Positions 47,986-59,900 of a DNA stretch of 64,000 nucleotides are shown here, in pieces. The stretch comes from Pycnococcus provasolii (Eukaryota; Chlorophyta; Pseudoscourfieldiophyceae; Pseudoscourfieldiales). The notes under the pieces were generated by a model, which saw only the letters and a program-made list of their open reading frames with translations, ran no database searches and was not told the origin of the DNA. The translations under genes were made by a program, and so were the position numbers. How positions within the stretch are numbered: position 1 is the first letter of the stretch; every line of letters starts with the position of its first letter. The stretch lies in assembly GCA_049487715.1 (NCBI GenBank), contig CP150569.1, positions 124,001 to 188,000 on the forward strand. Direction: 5' to 3'.

Positions 47986-48540
47986 ACCGTAACATAGACT
48001 TCCCCACACGGATGGCGCACACAAACCTCCTCCCACCACCCTCTCTCGGGCAATAGACGTCGACGTCCCTCGACGTCTCCCACCTCCACTTGCGATTCGC
48101 GCGTGGCAAGCGCAGAACCTTCGAGGTTTGGCGCAACTTTCGCTTCGCGTGCAGCTCCGCCGCGAACTGCTCGGACCATCGCATCCGCCCGCGCGCGCTC
48201 CGATTCCTTCACCTCGTCAACGGGCGCCGCGTTCGGACGCCATCGCGCCGCTCGCTTGGCGCGCGAGCTCGCGCTCGCGTCCCACAAGACACGCCGCGCT
48301 GCGAAACCCACGCGCTGCGTGTTCCACGTTCCCACCGCATAGGGTCCGGATTGTTTACGAGTTTTTCCCTTTATGGATTTACGTGCGGAGAGGGATCCCC
48401 AGCAACTCGACTTTTCTCCCCCGCCCCGAAACTCCCTGGAGTTCTTCGACCCCCCTCCGCCGCCGCCATTAGCCGAACATTCTACTCTTCCGCCGTTGCA
48501 GCACCTGGCATACTCCTGAATCTTTCTGTTTTGTGACTCC
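47986..48540 (-). pseudogene. Coding-like relic or unannotated gene fragment
   Basis: Minus-strand frame open for about 185 codons with strongly coding-like GC-rich third positions. It has no early ATG (the first Met is in DAMVRAV). It reads KSIKGKTRKQSGPYAVGTWN, then QRVGFAARRVLW and RGWWEEVCVRHPCGEVY, and runs into the telomere-type repeat at 47985. No family is recognised. It overlaps the presumed SURF6 promoter, so it may be a truncated gene or an exon of a spliced gene. Confidence 0.35.
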
Positions 48541-48577
48541 TACCTGCAGACCTGCTACTAGGTGGGCCCCGTATCCT

Positions 48578-49453
48578 ATGCCGCCAACGCGTGCGTCAAC
48601 GCGCAAACGAACATCATCATCATTGGCAAATAATGGTGGTGCGTCGACGTTAATCTCTCAAGCACGCGATCAGGGGGAAACACGAGCAATCGCTGAGAAG
48701 GATGATGATGCTGTTGTTGTTGGGGTGCCCGATACCACAGATGCACACGAGCACGCCTCAACGCGCTCCGCAGCTCACGCAGATGTCGAAATCATACACA
48801 CCAGTACCTCGTCATCCGCGTGGGAACACGCAAACTTCTTTGACGCGCTCATAACGATGTTCCCGCCGCACATTTATCTAGCGGAGTCATACAAAGACCA
48901 CGACGCTGTTCCCGTGCAGTTCATGAAAAAACACGACAAGCTTGAAGCAAAGGCGGCGTCGAAAGCAAACTCCAAGGCGGCGAAACGGAGAAAACTCAAC
49001 CCAGACGCCGCACGAACGACGCTCGACATCCTGCAGAACCAGAACGGAACGACGACCGCCTCAGAAGGACGCGCGGATGACGCGCCGTCGAGAGCCGTGC
49101 CATCACTGGCGGCGTCGCGCGACGAACTGCGAGAGAGACTCGCGAAGCGACTCGAGGAAATGAGAAGTCAGCGCAAGGCTGCGGAGAGGGAGGCGCAGGC
49201 GAAAGATGCGCTCGCTTTCAGGAAGCAGACGCAGCAGCCACCAAAGCCGAAGTCTAAGCAGCCGGCAAAGCAGCAGACGGGGCAGCAAAACGGCGGCGCA
49301 ACAACGACGGCAGCGATACCCACGGCGGAAGAGGTGGACCCCGAGCTGCAGTTCAACCGCCTTCGGGTGGAGTCGCGCGCGAGTGAGTTTGTGGACAAGG
49401 CTGTTGAGAGGAAACGCCAGCGCAATCGCGAGGAGAAGCGCAGCAGACGGCGT

Positions 49454-49506
<53 letters not shown>

Positions 49507-49837
49507 CGATGGCACGCACGACTGGAGCACGGCGATGCGCCGCGCGGCGGGCGAGCGCGTTCTCGACGACCCGAAGGCTCTGAAGAAGGCGCTCCGTCGC
49601 GAGGAGAAGCGCAAGGAGAAGGCTCGGGGCAAGTGGGCGTCGCGCGTCGAGGGTCAGGAGAAGAGGCAGCGCGACGCACAGGAGAAGCGGCAGAAGAACC
49701 TGAAACTTCGCCGCGACGCGAAGAAGTCGCGTAAGATTGCGAAGCGCGACAAGAAGCTCGCGGACCGCGGCGGGCCCGGCGCGGCGTTCGGAGCCAGCGC
49801 GCGTCCCGGCTTCGAGGGTCGCAAGACGCTCGTGTAG
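48578..49837 (+). CDS. SURF6: SURF6/Rrp14 nucleolar ribosome-biogenesis protein
   Basis: 419 aa from the ATG at 48578. An early segment AWEHANFFDALITMFPPHIY resembles the N-terminal Rrp14 motif. The C-terminal SURF6 domain (about residues 255-419) has ELQFNRLRVESRASEFVDKA, HDWSTAMRRAAGERVLDDPK, ALKKALRREEKRKEKARGKW and the final RPGFEGRKTLV. It is Lys/Arg-rich throughout, with a Gly-Asp run from a GGCGAC repeat near 49457. SURF6/Rrp14 binds nucleic acid and works in early pre-60S and pre-40S processing. The N-terminal about 70 residues are poorly conserved. Confidence 0.9.
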
Positions 49838-50130
49838 CTACTCTTACTCATTCCCTATAATAACCCCTAAAAAACAAGGAAGGGTAACCCCTAAACCCCA
49901 CTGGAGTCTAAAAGTCAAGTTAAGTGGTTCACGAGCGCATCCCCATCTTAGTGAGGTTTTTTCCCAGTGACCAGCCGGGGACCTGCTTTGCATCGGGTGG
50001 CCAAAGCAGGCTCGTCAGGCCCCTCCTCCCTTTCGCGCTCGCTCTCCCCTTCCCTTGAGCCTCCCCCTCGTTTGAACTCTATTTTCTTCTCATTTTCACT
50101 TTCATCCTCGCTGCTCGCTCTTTTCTCTCA
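49838..50130. other. Tandem intergenic region with hairpin
   Basis: Spacer between SURF6 and RPA1. A stem cctgctttg/caaagcagg (49982-49990 with 50002-50010, 11-nt loop) is the only structure seen. A CT-rich stretch directly precedes the RPA1 start. Confidence 0.5.
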
Positions 50131-50714
50131 ATGACGTCCCTCATGGAAGGCGACGGTTCCTCCTCCTCCCTGACGCCTGACGGCCTCGTCGCCGTGCTGA
50201 ACACAATCACCAAGTCGTGCTCGCCGCAAGCCACATCAGGTACCTACCCCATCGTGCAATGCCTACAGATCGCACAAATCACCGTGCCCAACTCCAACGC
50301 GCCAACGCGATTCAGGCTCATACTCTTCGACGGAACCAACAGTGCGCCCGTCTTCATCGCGCCTGACCTCAACGAACGCGTGCACAACGACGAAATTATG
50401 CACGGAACGCTCCTGCGCATCATGGAGTGCCAGAAGTATGGAGACGGCGATAAGGCGGTCCACTTCGTCACAGACGTGCACACCGTCGGTCTCAGGGCGC
50501 ACCCGCCGTGGACGGACGTGCCGCTCTGCTTGGACTTTCCCGGATTCCATATCGCGCACCAGCAGCAGGGGACAGAACGTGCGAAGCAGGGATTGCCGGA
50601 ACTGCCCGGTGAGCCGATCCATGTTCGAAACCAAAACGCACCACCGCCCGCAAATCCGTACGGAGGAAACGGCGGAGGACCGAACCCGTACGCCGCTGCG
50701 CCAGCGCCGGCGGG

Positions 50715-50750
<36 letters not shown>

Positions 50751-52821
50751 ACCAAATCCCTACGGTGGTGGCGGCGGCGGAGGAGGAGGTGAAAATCCCT
50801 ATGGAGGTTACGGAGGGTACAACAACGGACCGCCACAGCAGCAGCAGCCTGCGAACCCGTATGGAGGCATGAACCCGTACGGTGGAGGCCCGCCTCCCAA
50901 CCAGCCTCCGAATCCGTACGGCGGTGGAGGCATGCCTCCGAATCCCTACGACAATGGTGGCGGCATGTATCAGCAGCAGCAGCAGCAGAAGTCGGAGCCT
51001 GCGGGACGGTACACGTACAACAGGCAGGGTGGTCCGACGGCGCGCAACGAGGCGCCGGCGCGCGTCATGCCCATCAGGTCGCTCAACCCCTTCCAGAATC
51101 GGTGGACCATCAAGGCGCGTGTGACGAAAAAGCAGGAAGTGCGACGCTGGTCCAACGCGCGCGGTGAGGGCAAGGTATTCTCCTTCGACCTTCTCGACGC
51201 CGACGGCGGCGAGATTCGCGCGACGTGCTTCAACGATGCGGCGGATCGCTGGGATCCGGTCATCGAGATGGGAAAGGTGTACATCATCTCCAAGGGCACC
51301 CTGAAGCCAAAGAGGAAGCAGTTCAACAACCTGAACAGCGACTACGAGATTGGGCTCGAGGCTACCGCGCTCGTGGAGGAGTGCGCAGAGGATGGAGGGT
51401 CCAACTCCATCGCGCAGGTGAACTGGCGCATCACCGCCATCGCCGACGTGCAGAACCGCGAACTTGGCACGCTCGTCGACGTCGCGGGCGTCGTCGAGAC
51501 GGTGGACCCGCTCGTGCCAATCATGCTGAAGAATGGGACGGAGACGACGAAGAGGTCGATCACCATCAAGGACCCGTCGAGCTATTCGATTGAGGTTACG
51601 CTCTGGGGCAAGCAGGCGACAGACGCGGGCACGCAAATTGAGCAGATGGTCACCGCGGGCAACCATCCGGTGCTTGCGGTAAAGGATGTGAAAGTTGGCG
51701 AGTTCAGCGGACGCAACCTCAGCACGCTGCAGTCGTCTCAGCTATTCGTGGATCCGCTGCCCGACGTGCTTCCCCAGGCTCTTGACATTCGACAGTGGTA
51801 CGACGTCTCGGGCAAGAACGAGACTGGTACCGCGCTGACAATGCCGCGTGGCGGAGGTGGAGGTGGGCGCAGCACGCGACGCATCAGCCTCGCGCAGATC
51901 GACGACGAGGGTCTCGCGGACGACGGAAACGGTCCACATTACGTAGAATCGCGCGTTCGCATCCACGGCATATCAGATGATCGTGGCCTGATGTACCCTG
52001 GATGCCCGACGATCACGGAGGGGGGCAAGCAGTGCAACAAGAAGCTGACCGACGAGGGCAACGGCCAGTGGCGATGCGAGAGGTGCATGCAGGTGCACGA
52101 GTGTCCGAGCTGGAGGTACCTGTTCAACCTGAAGGTTTTGGACCACACGACGACGCACCACGTGTCCACATTCACGGAGGCTGGCGAAACGCTGATTGGC
52201 CTGAAGGCGGAGGAGATGAACAATCTCAAGGACACCGACGCGTGGGAAGTCACGCTGAAAAATGCCCAGATGAAGATGTGGAACATGAAGCTGAAGGTTT
52301 TCCAAGACTCGTGGAATGGCGAGATGCGCAAGAAGACAACGGTGGTGGAAGCTCGTCCCGTGGACTTCGCTGTTGCAAGCAGGGAGCTCATCGACGGCAT
52401 CGCAAAGCTGAAGGAGGACAAGAATCCCTTCCCACCCATGGAGCCGAAGCCAGATGCCGCTAGCGGCGGCGGCATGGGTATGGGCATGGGCATGGGCATG
52501 GGCGGACATCAGCAGCATGCAGCAGGTCGCCGAAGCTACGACCCTGCCATGGGTGGCGATGGCGGAGGTGGCAAGAGGCAGAATGTGATGCCCGGAGGTG
52601 GATATGGCGGATACGGAGGCTTTGGCGGCGGTGGCGGCGGCGGATACGGTGGTGGTGGTGGTGGTGGTGGTGGCGGTGGCGGCGGATACGGTGGCGGTGG
52701 ATACGGAGGATACGGTGGCGGAGGAGGTGACATGGGTGGCGGCGGTGGTGGTGGTGTCGGCGGCCAACAAGGTGGTGGTGGCGGTGCGCCTAGCAACTAC
52801 TGGGGGATGAATGGGTACTGA
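50131..52821 (+). CDS. RPA1: Replication protein A large subunit
   Basis: 896 aa. An N-terminal RPA1N OB fold (about residues 10-125: QCLQIAQITVPNS, RFRLILFDGTN) is followed by a long linker with Gln runs and NPYGG repeats. DBD-A starts near 312 (RSLNPFQNRWTIKARV, EIRATCFNDAADRW). DBD-B follows with TLVDVAGVVETVDPL. DBD-C has its zinc ribbon near 623-651 (CPTITEGGKQC, WRCERC). RPA coats single-stranded DNA in replication, recombination and checkpoint signalling. The C-terminus is extended by about 90 residues of Gly-rich GYGG repeats, not part of the core fold. RPA-ssDNA is the platform on which Claspin- and ATR-type signalling acts, and a Claspin-like gene is the convergent neighbour 151 bp away. 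Confidence 0.95.
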
Positions 52822-52972
52822 GAATTCCAAAAATAAAGCGAACGTAAGCATCGCCGTGTAAATCACCACCACGAATTTCATTTTTTGTCAAGACGAATGT
52901 GAAAAACTGAAAAGACGGATGTGTCTATAACAACATAAAGATGCAACACACACGCGCGCGTTTCATCTGCAC

Positions 52973-53201
52973 TCACCGGATGAGCCGGCCTCCACTCGCC
53001 ATCGGGGGAAGGATGTCCGGCAGAGTCGGGTCCTTATCCTTGCTGTGGCACGACTCGAGCGCCGTGAACAGCTGCGCCTTCTGTTGCACACCGCCACGTG
53101 CTGTGCCACCCTTGGGCCGTGCGATGAGCCCCGCGAAACTCGTCGGCCCTCGTGCGGGTGCACTCTGCCCCAGATGATCTCCACTGCCACCACCGTGGTT
53201 G

Positions 53202-53232
<31 letters not shown>

Positions 53233-55975
53233 GCGACGCGCCGAACACGTAACTACGTCCGGCGGCACGAGCAGCCGCGGCGCCGTTGCCACCCCGAGCC
53301 ATGCGTTGGCCCTCGGCCGCGGCATCGTCGCCACGACCGAGGAAGGAGAATCCGCCCTGGCTCGCGCCGAAAAGGCCGCCGCTGCTAGTCACTGGCAGCA
53401 GGCCAGGAAGACCGGCGCTGGCGGCGCGAGGAAGCACTGGCTGACTGTGCTCGCCCGATCCAAGGCGCATGTCGCGATCCATCAGCGCAAACACGTCCTG
53501 GCTCGACGTGCGCGCCATAGATAATCCTGCGAGAGGGTTTGCGGACGACGTTGGCGAAATCTTGCGGCGCTTCGACGTAGGCCGTCCCTCGCCAACCCCG
53601 GCATCATCGCCGTCGCCAGGTGCACCGGCGGCGGCGAGGCGAGCCGCACGCAGGTTGAACTCCTCCTCGTCGCTGTCGTTGCCATCCTCGTCATCTCGCT
53701 GCGCACCCCCACGACGACCAAATCCAGCGATAGCTCCAATTCCCCCATCCATGCCATCGCCGTCCATCTCTTCGTCGTTTGCGCGGCGCCGACGGCGACG
53801 GGCTGCCATGTCACCCTCGTCGTCATCCGACGCGTACGCTGCACCAGCGCGTCGAAAGCCGAAGCGCACCCCGCGTTCAATCTCGCGAACCGCAGCATTG
53901 TCACGCTCAGCCTCCCATCGCTTGTGCAGATCTATTCTGCCCTCCTCGGCACCGTCCTCCTCCCCCTCTTCGCCGGCGGCGACAAGACCCTTGAGATCCG
54001 CGCCGTCGTCGTCCTCCGCATCGTAGTGTTCGTCTGCATCCGTTCGACGTGCCGCAAGACGCGCGTTTTCATCCATGTCCTCGTCGTTGTCGCTCAGCTC
54101 CGCCTCTTCGTCGAAAAAGTCCGCCGCATTGCGAGCACGTCCCTCCGCCTTTGCAGCTTGCCTTGCCGCAGCTGCTGCGGAAGCCTTTCTCAGGACGTCG
54201 TTGGCATCCTTCGTGGCAGCCTTTCCATCTTCTTCTTCCTCCTCGTCTTCGTCGTCTTCTTCACCATCGTCAGCAGCCTCCATTTCCACGGCAGCACCTT
54301 TCTGATTTTCTTCCTCCTCCTCCTCATCCTCCTCCTCTTCGTCTTCTTCTTCCTCCTCCTCCTCCTCCTCAGCTTCTTCGTACGAATCCACCTCAATCTC
54401 CTCCTCAATCTCCTCCTCCTCCTCCTCATCCTCTTCATCGCTGCTCGCCTCAGCTTCCTCGAGAATCTCATCATCCGTGTCGTCGCCAGTCGCCGGCGCT
54501 GCCGCCACTGCATGCACCTCCTGCTCCGTCTCCTTGTTTGGATTGAAGTCAAGGTCGTCGTCCAGCTCAATCACACCGTCCAGGCTGGTGTCTTCTGCAG
54601 TGACCACAGCCGCCTTGATGGCTGGCTGCTTCGGCACCGACTCCAAGACAGGCGCCGCCTTTTGTACCTCTCGCATGCGCGCCTGCAGCTTGGCGATGAG
54701 TCCCGTCAGCGGTATGCGTGCCCCGTCGCGGCTCGGCGCGTCAGTTCCCATGCGCGCGCGCTGTGCCGCCTCGCGGAGCAGGCGCTGGCTTTCTGCATGC
54801 AGTTCCTTGGTTGTCTTTGGCCTCTGCGGTGCCGCCTTCTCTTCGTTCAAGCCGAGCGCTTCAGCATCTTCTGTCAGCAAGAGCGCCTTGCGCTTCTCCG
54901 CCAAGGCTGCCTTTTTTGCAGCCTTCTTGCGGTCTTCTTCTTGGATCATCCTGAGATACGCGAGCTCCTCGTTGTCTTCCTCTTCGTCCTCCTGCTGGTC
55001 TTCCTCTTCTCCTTCTCCTTCCTCTTCAATTTCTTCTTCTTCGTCATCCTCGTCGAATCCTGGTTCCTGGGGAGCATCGCACGTGTTGTACTTGTCGTCG
55101 TAGTGGTTCATCGAGCACGTCCACGTTCCTTCTGTGTTGACAGATTCGAACATCTTCCTCCACTTGCCGCACGCGTCGCAGCACACCCACTTCAGCGGTT
55201 CGTCGTCAGCGTCATCAGCGGAAGTAGTGGTTTTTGGTACCTCTTCTTCTTCACCTTCTGGAGAAGGATTGGCAGGTTCTTTCGCGGAGGGCGAAGGCGA
55301 GGCGATATTTTCACCGTCGTCAGCGCGCGCCGGCTCTTCTTCTTCTTCTTCTTCTTCTGGAGAAGGATTGGCAGGTTCTTTTGCGGAGGGCGAAGGCGAG
55401 GCGATTTTTTCACCGTCGTCAGCGCGCGCCGGCTCCTCGGCAGGCGCAGGATCTTCTGCAAGAATTTGTGCGTGCGTCTCCTCCTCCTCCTGGAGTTCGT
55501 GCTGCGGAGCATCGTGCTCAAGAGGACTGCTCTTCTTCTCCGAAGGCTCTGACGTCAAAGGAGCGTTGGGGAGCGCAGAGGGTTCCCGAGCAGGTGATGC
55601 GTTGAAACCACCATCATTGTTCTCGTGGAGACGAGCAGGAGCAGGAGGGGAGAGAGCGTGACGATGATCAGAAGATGCAAGAACGTGGTTTTGATTATCT
55701 GGAGCATCAGCCACATGAAGACGAGCCGAGAGACCACCCGCACCATCATCAGCCACACCACCCTTAAGAGGCGAAAGAGGTAAGGCAAGAATCCTTCCCA
55801 CCGGCAATGGCGATGGCGATGGCCCTAAGAAGGAGGTACCATCCTCACGAGCATGAGCATCACAAGGAGCATGATGAGCAGGAGCATTAAACGAGCTCAC
55901 AAGGAAGCCAACAGTGAAGTCGTCGTCATTGTCATCCATGGAAGCAAGCAAGGAGTCCGCAAGCAAGTAGTCCAT
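52973..55975 (-). CDS. Claspin/Mrc1-like checkpoint mediator with CW-type zinc finger
   Basis: 1,000 aa from the ATG at 55975 (MDYLLADSLLAS). A disordered acidic N-terminal part includes a 99-bp tandem duplication (33 aa, EPARADDGE units). A CW zinc finger lies at about residues 258-305: KWVCCDACGKWRKM, TWTCSMNHYDDKYNTC, with the expected Trp and four Cys. Long Glu/Asp tracts follow, then a region like the Mrc1-like domain of Claspin (about 610-725: FFDEEAELSDNDEDMDENAR, LHKRWEAERDNAAVREIERG, VRFGFRRAGAAY) and a Gly-rich C-terminus. Claspin/Mrc1 couples replication forks to checkpoint kinases. CW domains read methylated H3K4. The Claspin assignment rests on a short region. Confidence 0.65.
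55256..55437 (-). repeat. 99-bp in-frame tandem duplication
   Basis: Two copies of a 33-codon unit in the Claspin-like gene differ at a few bases (for example gatattttc versus gattttttc), including a variable CTT run. The duplication is recent. Confidence 0.85.
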
Positions 55976-56317
55976 GTTGGGGAAGCAGAACGCTTGACTG
56001 GATTCGAAATATTGAAATGGAATGAATATTCGGGGGGAAGTTCGTTCATGGTCCCGCCCGGGATTCAAGGCACCTGGCGCGTTTGCGGTTTGAATCTGAG
56101 CTCCGGGGGACTGCTCCGGGGGGTTGGAGGGAAACGCCATACATAACCCTACTTCGGGATGGTTTGGTTTCATAATACCCTAATAGTAGTTGGGAGTTGA
56201 TGGGTTGGTTTTTTTTGTTTTTTTTTTTGACATTTTTGATTTTTTCTCCTCCATTCCGGCTTCCTGCGCCCTACGGGTACGTGGCATTTTTGTGGTTTGT
56301 CTGATCCTAGTCTTGGC

Positions 56318-56809
56318 ATGGTTCCTACGACGCGCAGCGCATCTGCGTCGTTGTTGTCTGGCGACGGCGCGTGGCGCGCGAAGCTGATCACCGCGCAGGA
56401 GGACATACGGCGCGTCGTGCGCAGCGCGCGTCGCGTCGCGGTCGTAGGCATAAAGCCTGAGTCTAAATCGGACCAGCCAGCGCATTACGTGCCTTCTTAC
56501 TTGGCGAGCGTTGGACTGGAGGTGGTTCCGGTGCCTACTTATTACCCCGACGTGACAGAGATTCTCAACCAGAAGGTGGTGCGTAGCGTGAGTGCGATTG
56601 ACGGCGAGGTTGACATTGTGAACTTGTTTCGGAAGGCGAGCGACGTGAGCGGTCACGTCGACGACATTTTGAGCATGAATCCTCTTCCGAAGTGCGTTTG
56701 GATGCAGAGTGGCATTAGCAAACACGAGGCGGCTGAGCAATTCGCCAAGGCAGGCATACAAGTCGTGCAAGACCGGTGTTTGTTAGTCGACTACCAGAAC
56801 CTAAGCTAG
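56318..56809 (+). CDS. CoA-binding-domain protein (YccU-like)
   Basis: 163 aa from the ATG at 56318. A Rossmann-type CoA-binding fold has ARRVAVVGIKPESKSDQPAH, YVPSYLASVGLEVVPVPTYY, then VDIVNLFRKASDVSGHVDDI and LPKCVWMQSGISKHEAAEQF, ending VVQDRCLLVDYQNL. These blocks match YccU/CoA_binding_2 proteins, found in bacteria, archaea and eukaryotes, which bind CoA; the cellular role is not settled. The gene is intronless, with a presumed promoter of about 340 bp shared with the Claspin-like gene. That gap contains a single CCCTAATAG. Confidence 0.9.
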   Translation: MVPTTRSASASLLSGDGAWRAKLITAQEDIRRVVRSARRVAVVGIKPESKSDQPAHYVPSYLASVGLEVVPVPTYYPDVTEILNQKVVRSVSAIDGEVDIVNLFRKASDVSGHVDDILSMNPLPKCVWMQSGISKHEAAEQFAKAGIQVVQDRCLLVDYQNLS

Positions 56810-56993
56810 GAACATGAAGTGACATAAAAGTGATGAGCCAACATGTAAATCAAAAAAACCCGATGCCCGAACGAAGAAACGATGAGAAAAGTACCCCACC
56901 AACTTGTTGGTATGGCTACAGAGGTGAGAAGAAGCACATGTACACTTTCCTCTTATTGTAAATCACATTTAACAGTTTTAACATTTCATCATG

Positions 56994-59900
56994 TCATTGT
57001 TCTAATGACAATTCGACGTCACCAACATCTACAACACCTCCACTTCTAGTAGTCACAATCTCCTCAAGTGGCCGTACACGGAAGTGGTCTCCCGACACCG
57101 AAGACGCCACTGTCGCGGTTGACGCTCCTGATCTGGCACTCCACGGTGTTCGTGGAGCAGCACCCGTGTTGTTGGCTCGACTCTTTGACCTGTTTAACCT
57201 AGCTGTTTCAGGTCCGTCAACAATGAGAGATTTCGGAGGCGGGAAGTTGCGGTCAGCAAGTGCATCGACGTATGCCGAACACAGATGTGTAGGTCCCACG
57301 CCCTTCAAGTCGCAGTATCCGACGGGAATCACGTTCAACTCCATATGCCTCATGCCATCAGCTGTCTTGGCATTAAGAGTTGCACTGCTTAGGTCCGCAT
57401 TCCATTCACCCCACTCGCCCACCTCGCCCATAAGAAGTACGCGGCCGGCGGCAGCCTGGCCCATCACGCGCGCCGCTGTGTTCGGGATGGCGCCAAAGAA
57501 GTCCGCACGGCCAGAGGCAAGAGCCTTGCGATAGCAGTCGGTGCCAAATGCGATGCCCATGCCAACACGTAATCCTCGCCACTCGGAACTCTCGGAAGAC
57601 GACTCGTCTGCGGCGTACTTCATGGCAACGGGCCATTCAGTTTCCGCGAGAGCAATTTGCATATTGCAGCAGCATGCCACCGCCTGATTCAGATTTTGGA
57701 AAGACAGTGTGAACTTACCGCCGGTCACCTCCTTGCACCAGTATCCGTCCCACCGTTCCACCTGCTCGCGGCAGAGTCGACTCCACAACTCAAGATTCTT
57801 CGGCGGAACTGCGCCGCTCTCGTCCGCAAAGCAGCGACAGAAGACGATCGCAACGCCAGCCTCGACGTCGGGTGAGTCGTAGAAACCCTTACCCACGTGG
57901 TGCGCAGTGGACAGCTGTGGAAACGTCTTGGAGGCAAATTCGAGCGGCATGACCTCCACTAGCAGCTGTCCGCCATCGGCCCCCTCCTCCTCCTCCTCCT
58001 CCAGAACATATGTGCCAAGCGCACGCGCTTGAGCGAGCACAGGTGTGGTCATCCCCTCCCAAGCTGCCTGCGATAGCAACGTCTGACCAAGGTTCGCAAT
58101 ACGAGACAGATGAATCGCCTGGTCAACCGCCGCCTTGTCAAGCACAATCCTCATCACAACATTCGATCCCTTGCTGAGCACTTCCATGAACGACAAGCGA
58201 TTATCGCGCGAGTTTGGCGTTCTCCCACCGCCGCTGGTCGAAGAAGAGCCCTCGGCGCCAAAACTACCGCTGTGCGGCGATCTTGGAGTTCTGTTGCCCG
58301 AAGATAGCACTCGTCCAAGCGCACGTATGGTGTTTGCCCTGTTGACAATGGGCATGGCTGTGGTGTGCCTGAGCGGCACGAAAGCCTCACCTGGCGCTTC
58401 GCGAGCCGCAAACCCGCCAGGAAAGTAGTGCACGCCAATCGCAACATCGTGTCGCAGCACGGAGTGGTACATTGCCACCTGCAGCGCGCAAGCGCAGCCA
58501 ACGGCAGCGCCTGACTTTGCCTTTTCTTCTTCGAATGCCACGATGACTGTCTCCGGATTTGTGATGCACTGAAGCACCTTGCCGCCGAAGATCTGCGAGA
58601 CGGCGCACATGATGTACGAGAACACCTGCAGCGGCAGCCTTGCCGGCGTGAAACCAAAGCGAACGCAAACAATCGCTCTCACATCATCCGGCGACAGCCT
58701 GCTCATGTTCAAACCTGTTCCCGGTGCAATACGATTCATACCACGAAGCTTAGCCGTGTCAAACTCTTGAGAATACATCGTCGACCCTAGTCCAGGTGTC
58801 ACACTGTATAGGTCAATCGGCGTTGAATTGTCGTCATTGGCATCCTCCGGCTCGAACGCACCAATGCTCGAGACGAGGGGGAATCCCGCGCTTGACCAGT
58901 CGAGATGGGCGACCGCCGCTTCGGTAAGCAGGATCTGCCCACCAGCGCCGGCATCGGACACTAATGTGGTCAGGTCGTAGCCCGGTCCCGTGAATACCAC
59001 AGTCATGGTGAAGTCGTTCACCTTGCGCTCGAAGGTGCCAGCTTTTGCGTAGTGAATTCCCATGCGAACGCGCGGGCCGACGCGTACGAGCTGCCTATCC
59101 TCGGTGTACATTGCTTCGCAGTACGGCAGCGCGAGCACCTCCTTTGTCCATTCGTGCTCGGACAGACGCTTCTGCACATCCAGGCAGAATTTCGTAGCCG
59201 CGGAGACGCTCGCGAAGCACAGCTCGAAGGAGTCGCCCTGGGTGGCGATTTCCAACCCACCATGCTGCTGCAGAGCACGCCGCATCACATTATCGTGAAC
59301 TCGCTGCGCCTCCTTTGCCGCCTTCCCATTCGAGGCGGACATTGGCGTCGAGCCTTCGAGATCGGTCACGACAAACACCATGTCAGTTTGGCCTGGGTTG
59401 GATGTGAATGACATCGGCACACTTATTGACAGCGAATTGGCCGTGACTGTCTGGTTCAGCTCGCGCAGCGCAGTTGTGATAGCCTCTGCATCCGCTTGAC
59501 GTTGCCGCAACCTTTCCGCCATTTTCATATTCTTAGCCTGCCTTCGAATGATGACCGTCGCGACGACAAGCGCCATAAACAGCACAAATCCAATCGGCGC
59601 CGCCGCGAATGCCGCGATCTTGACAATCTCAGCTGTTTCTGAAGTGGGCAGGCGCACACGATATCCGTTCGACTGCACTTCGACGGATGGGAAGTCCGCT
59701 CCGTCAGTCGCGGACACGCCGAAGTAGATTTCATCGCCATCCCTGTGATTGGAGTACTCCAAAACCATAGATCCTTTCGAAGCGTTCAACTCGAACGATA
59801 TACAAGTGGCTTCGGCGTCGTGTTCTGCCAGAAGGCTGCGCGGACTTTGCTCCATCTTCCCGCTGCACACCTTCTCTGACACCAGGCAGGTGATGGAACA

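Noticed and set aside
50263-51666. 467-codon minus-strand frame in RPA1
   Set aside because: It is the antisense of a confirmed RPA1 domain structure; Arg/Val/Leu-rich without motifs.
53924-55552. Long plus-strand open frame (about 540 codons) over the Claspin-like gene
   Set aside because: It is a Leu/Phe-rich antisense reading of Glu/Asp tracts, and it is hydrophobic only because GAR/GAY reverse to CTC/TTC/ATC.
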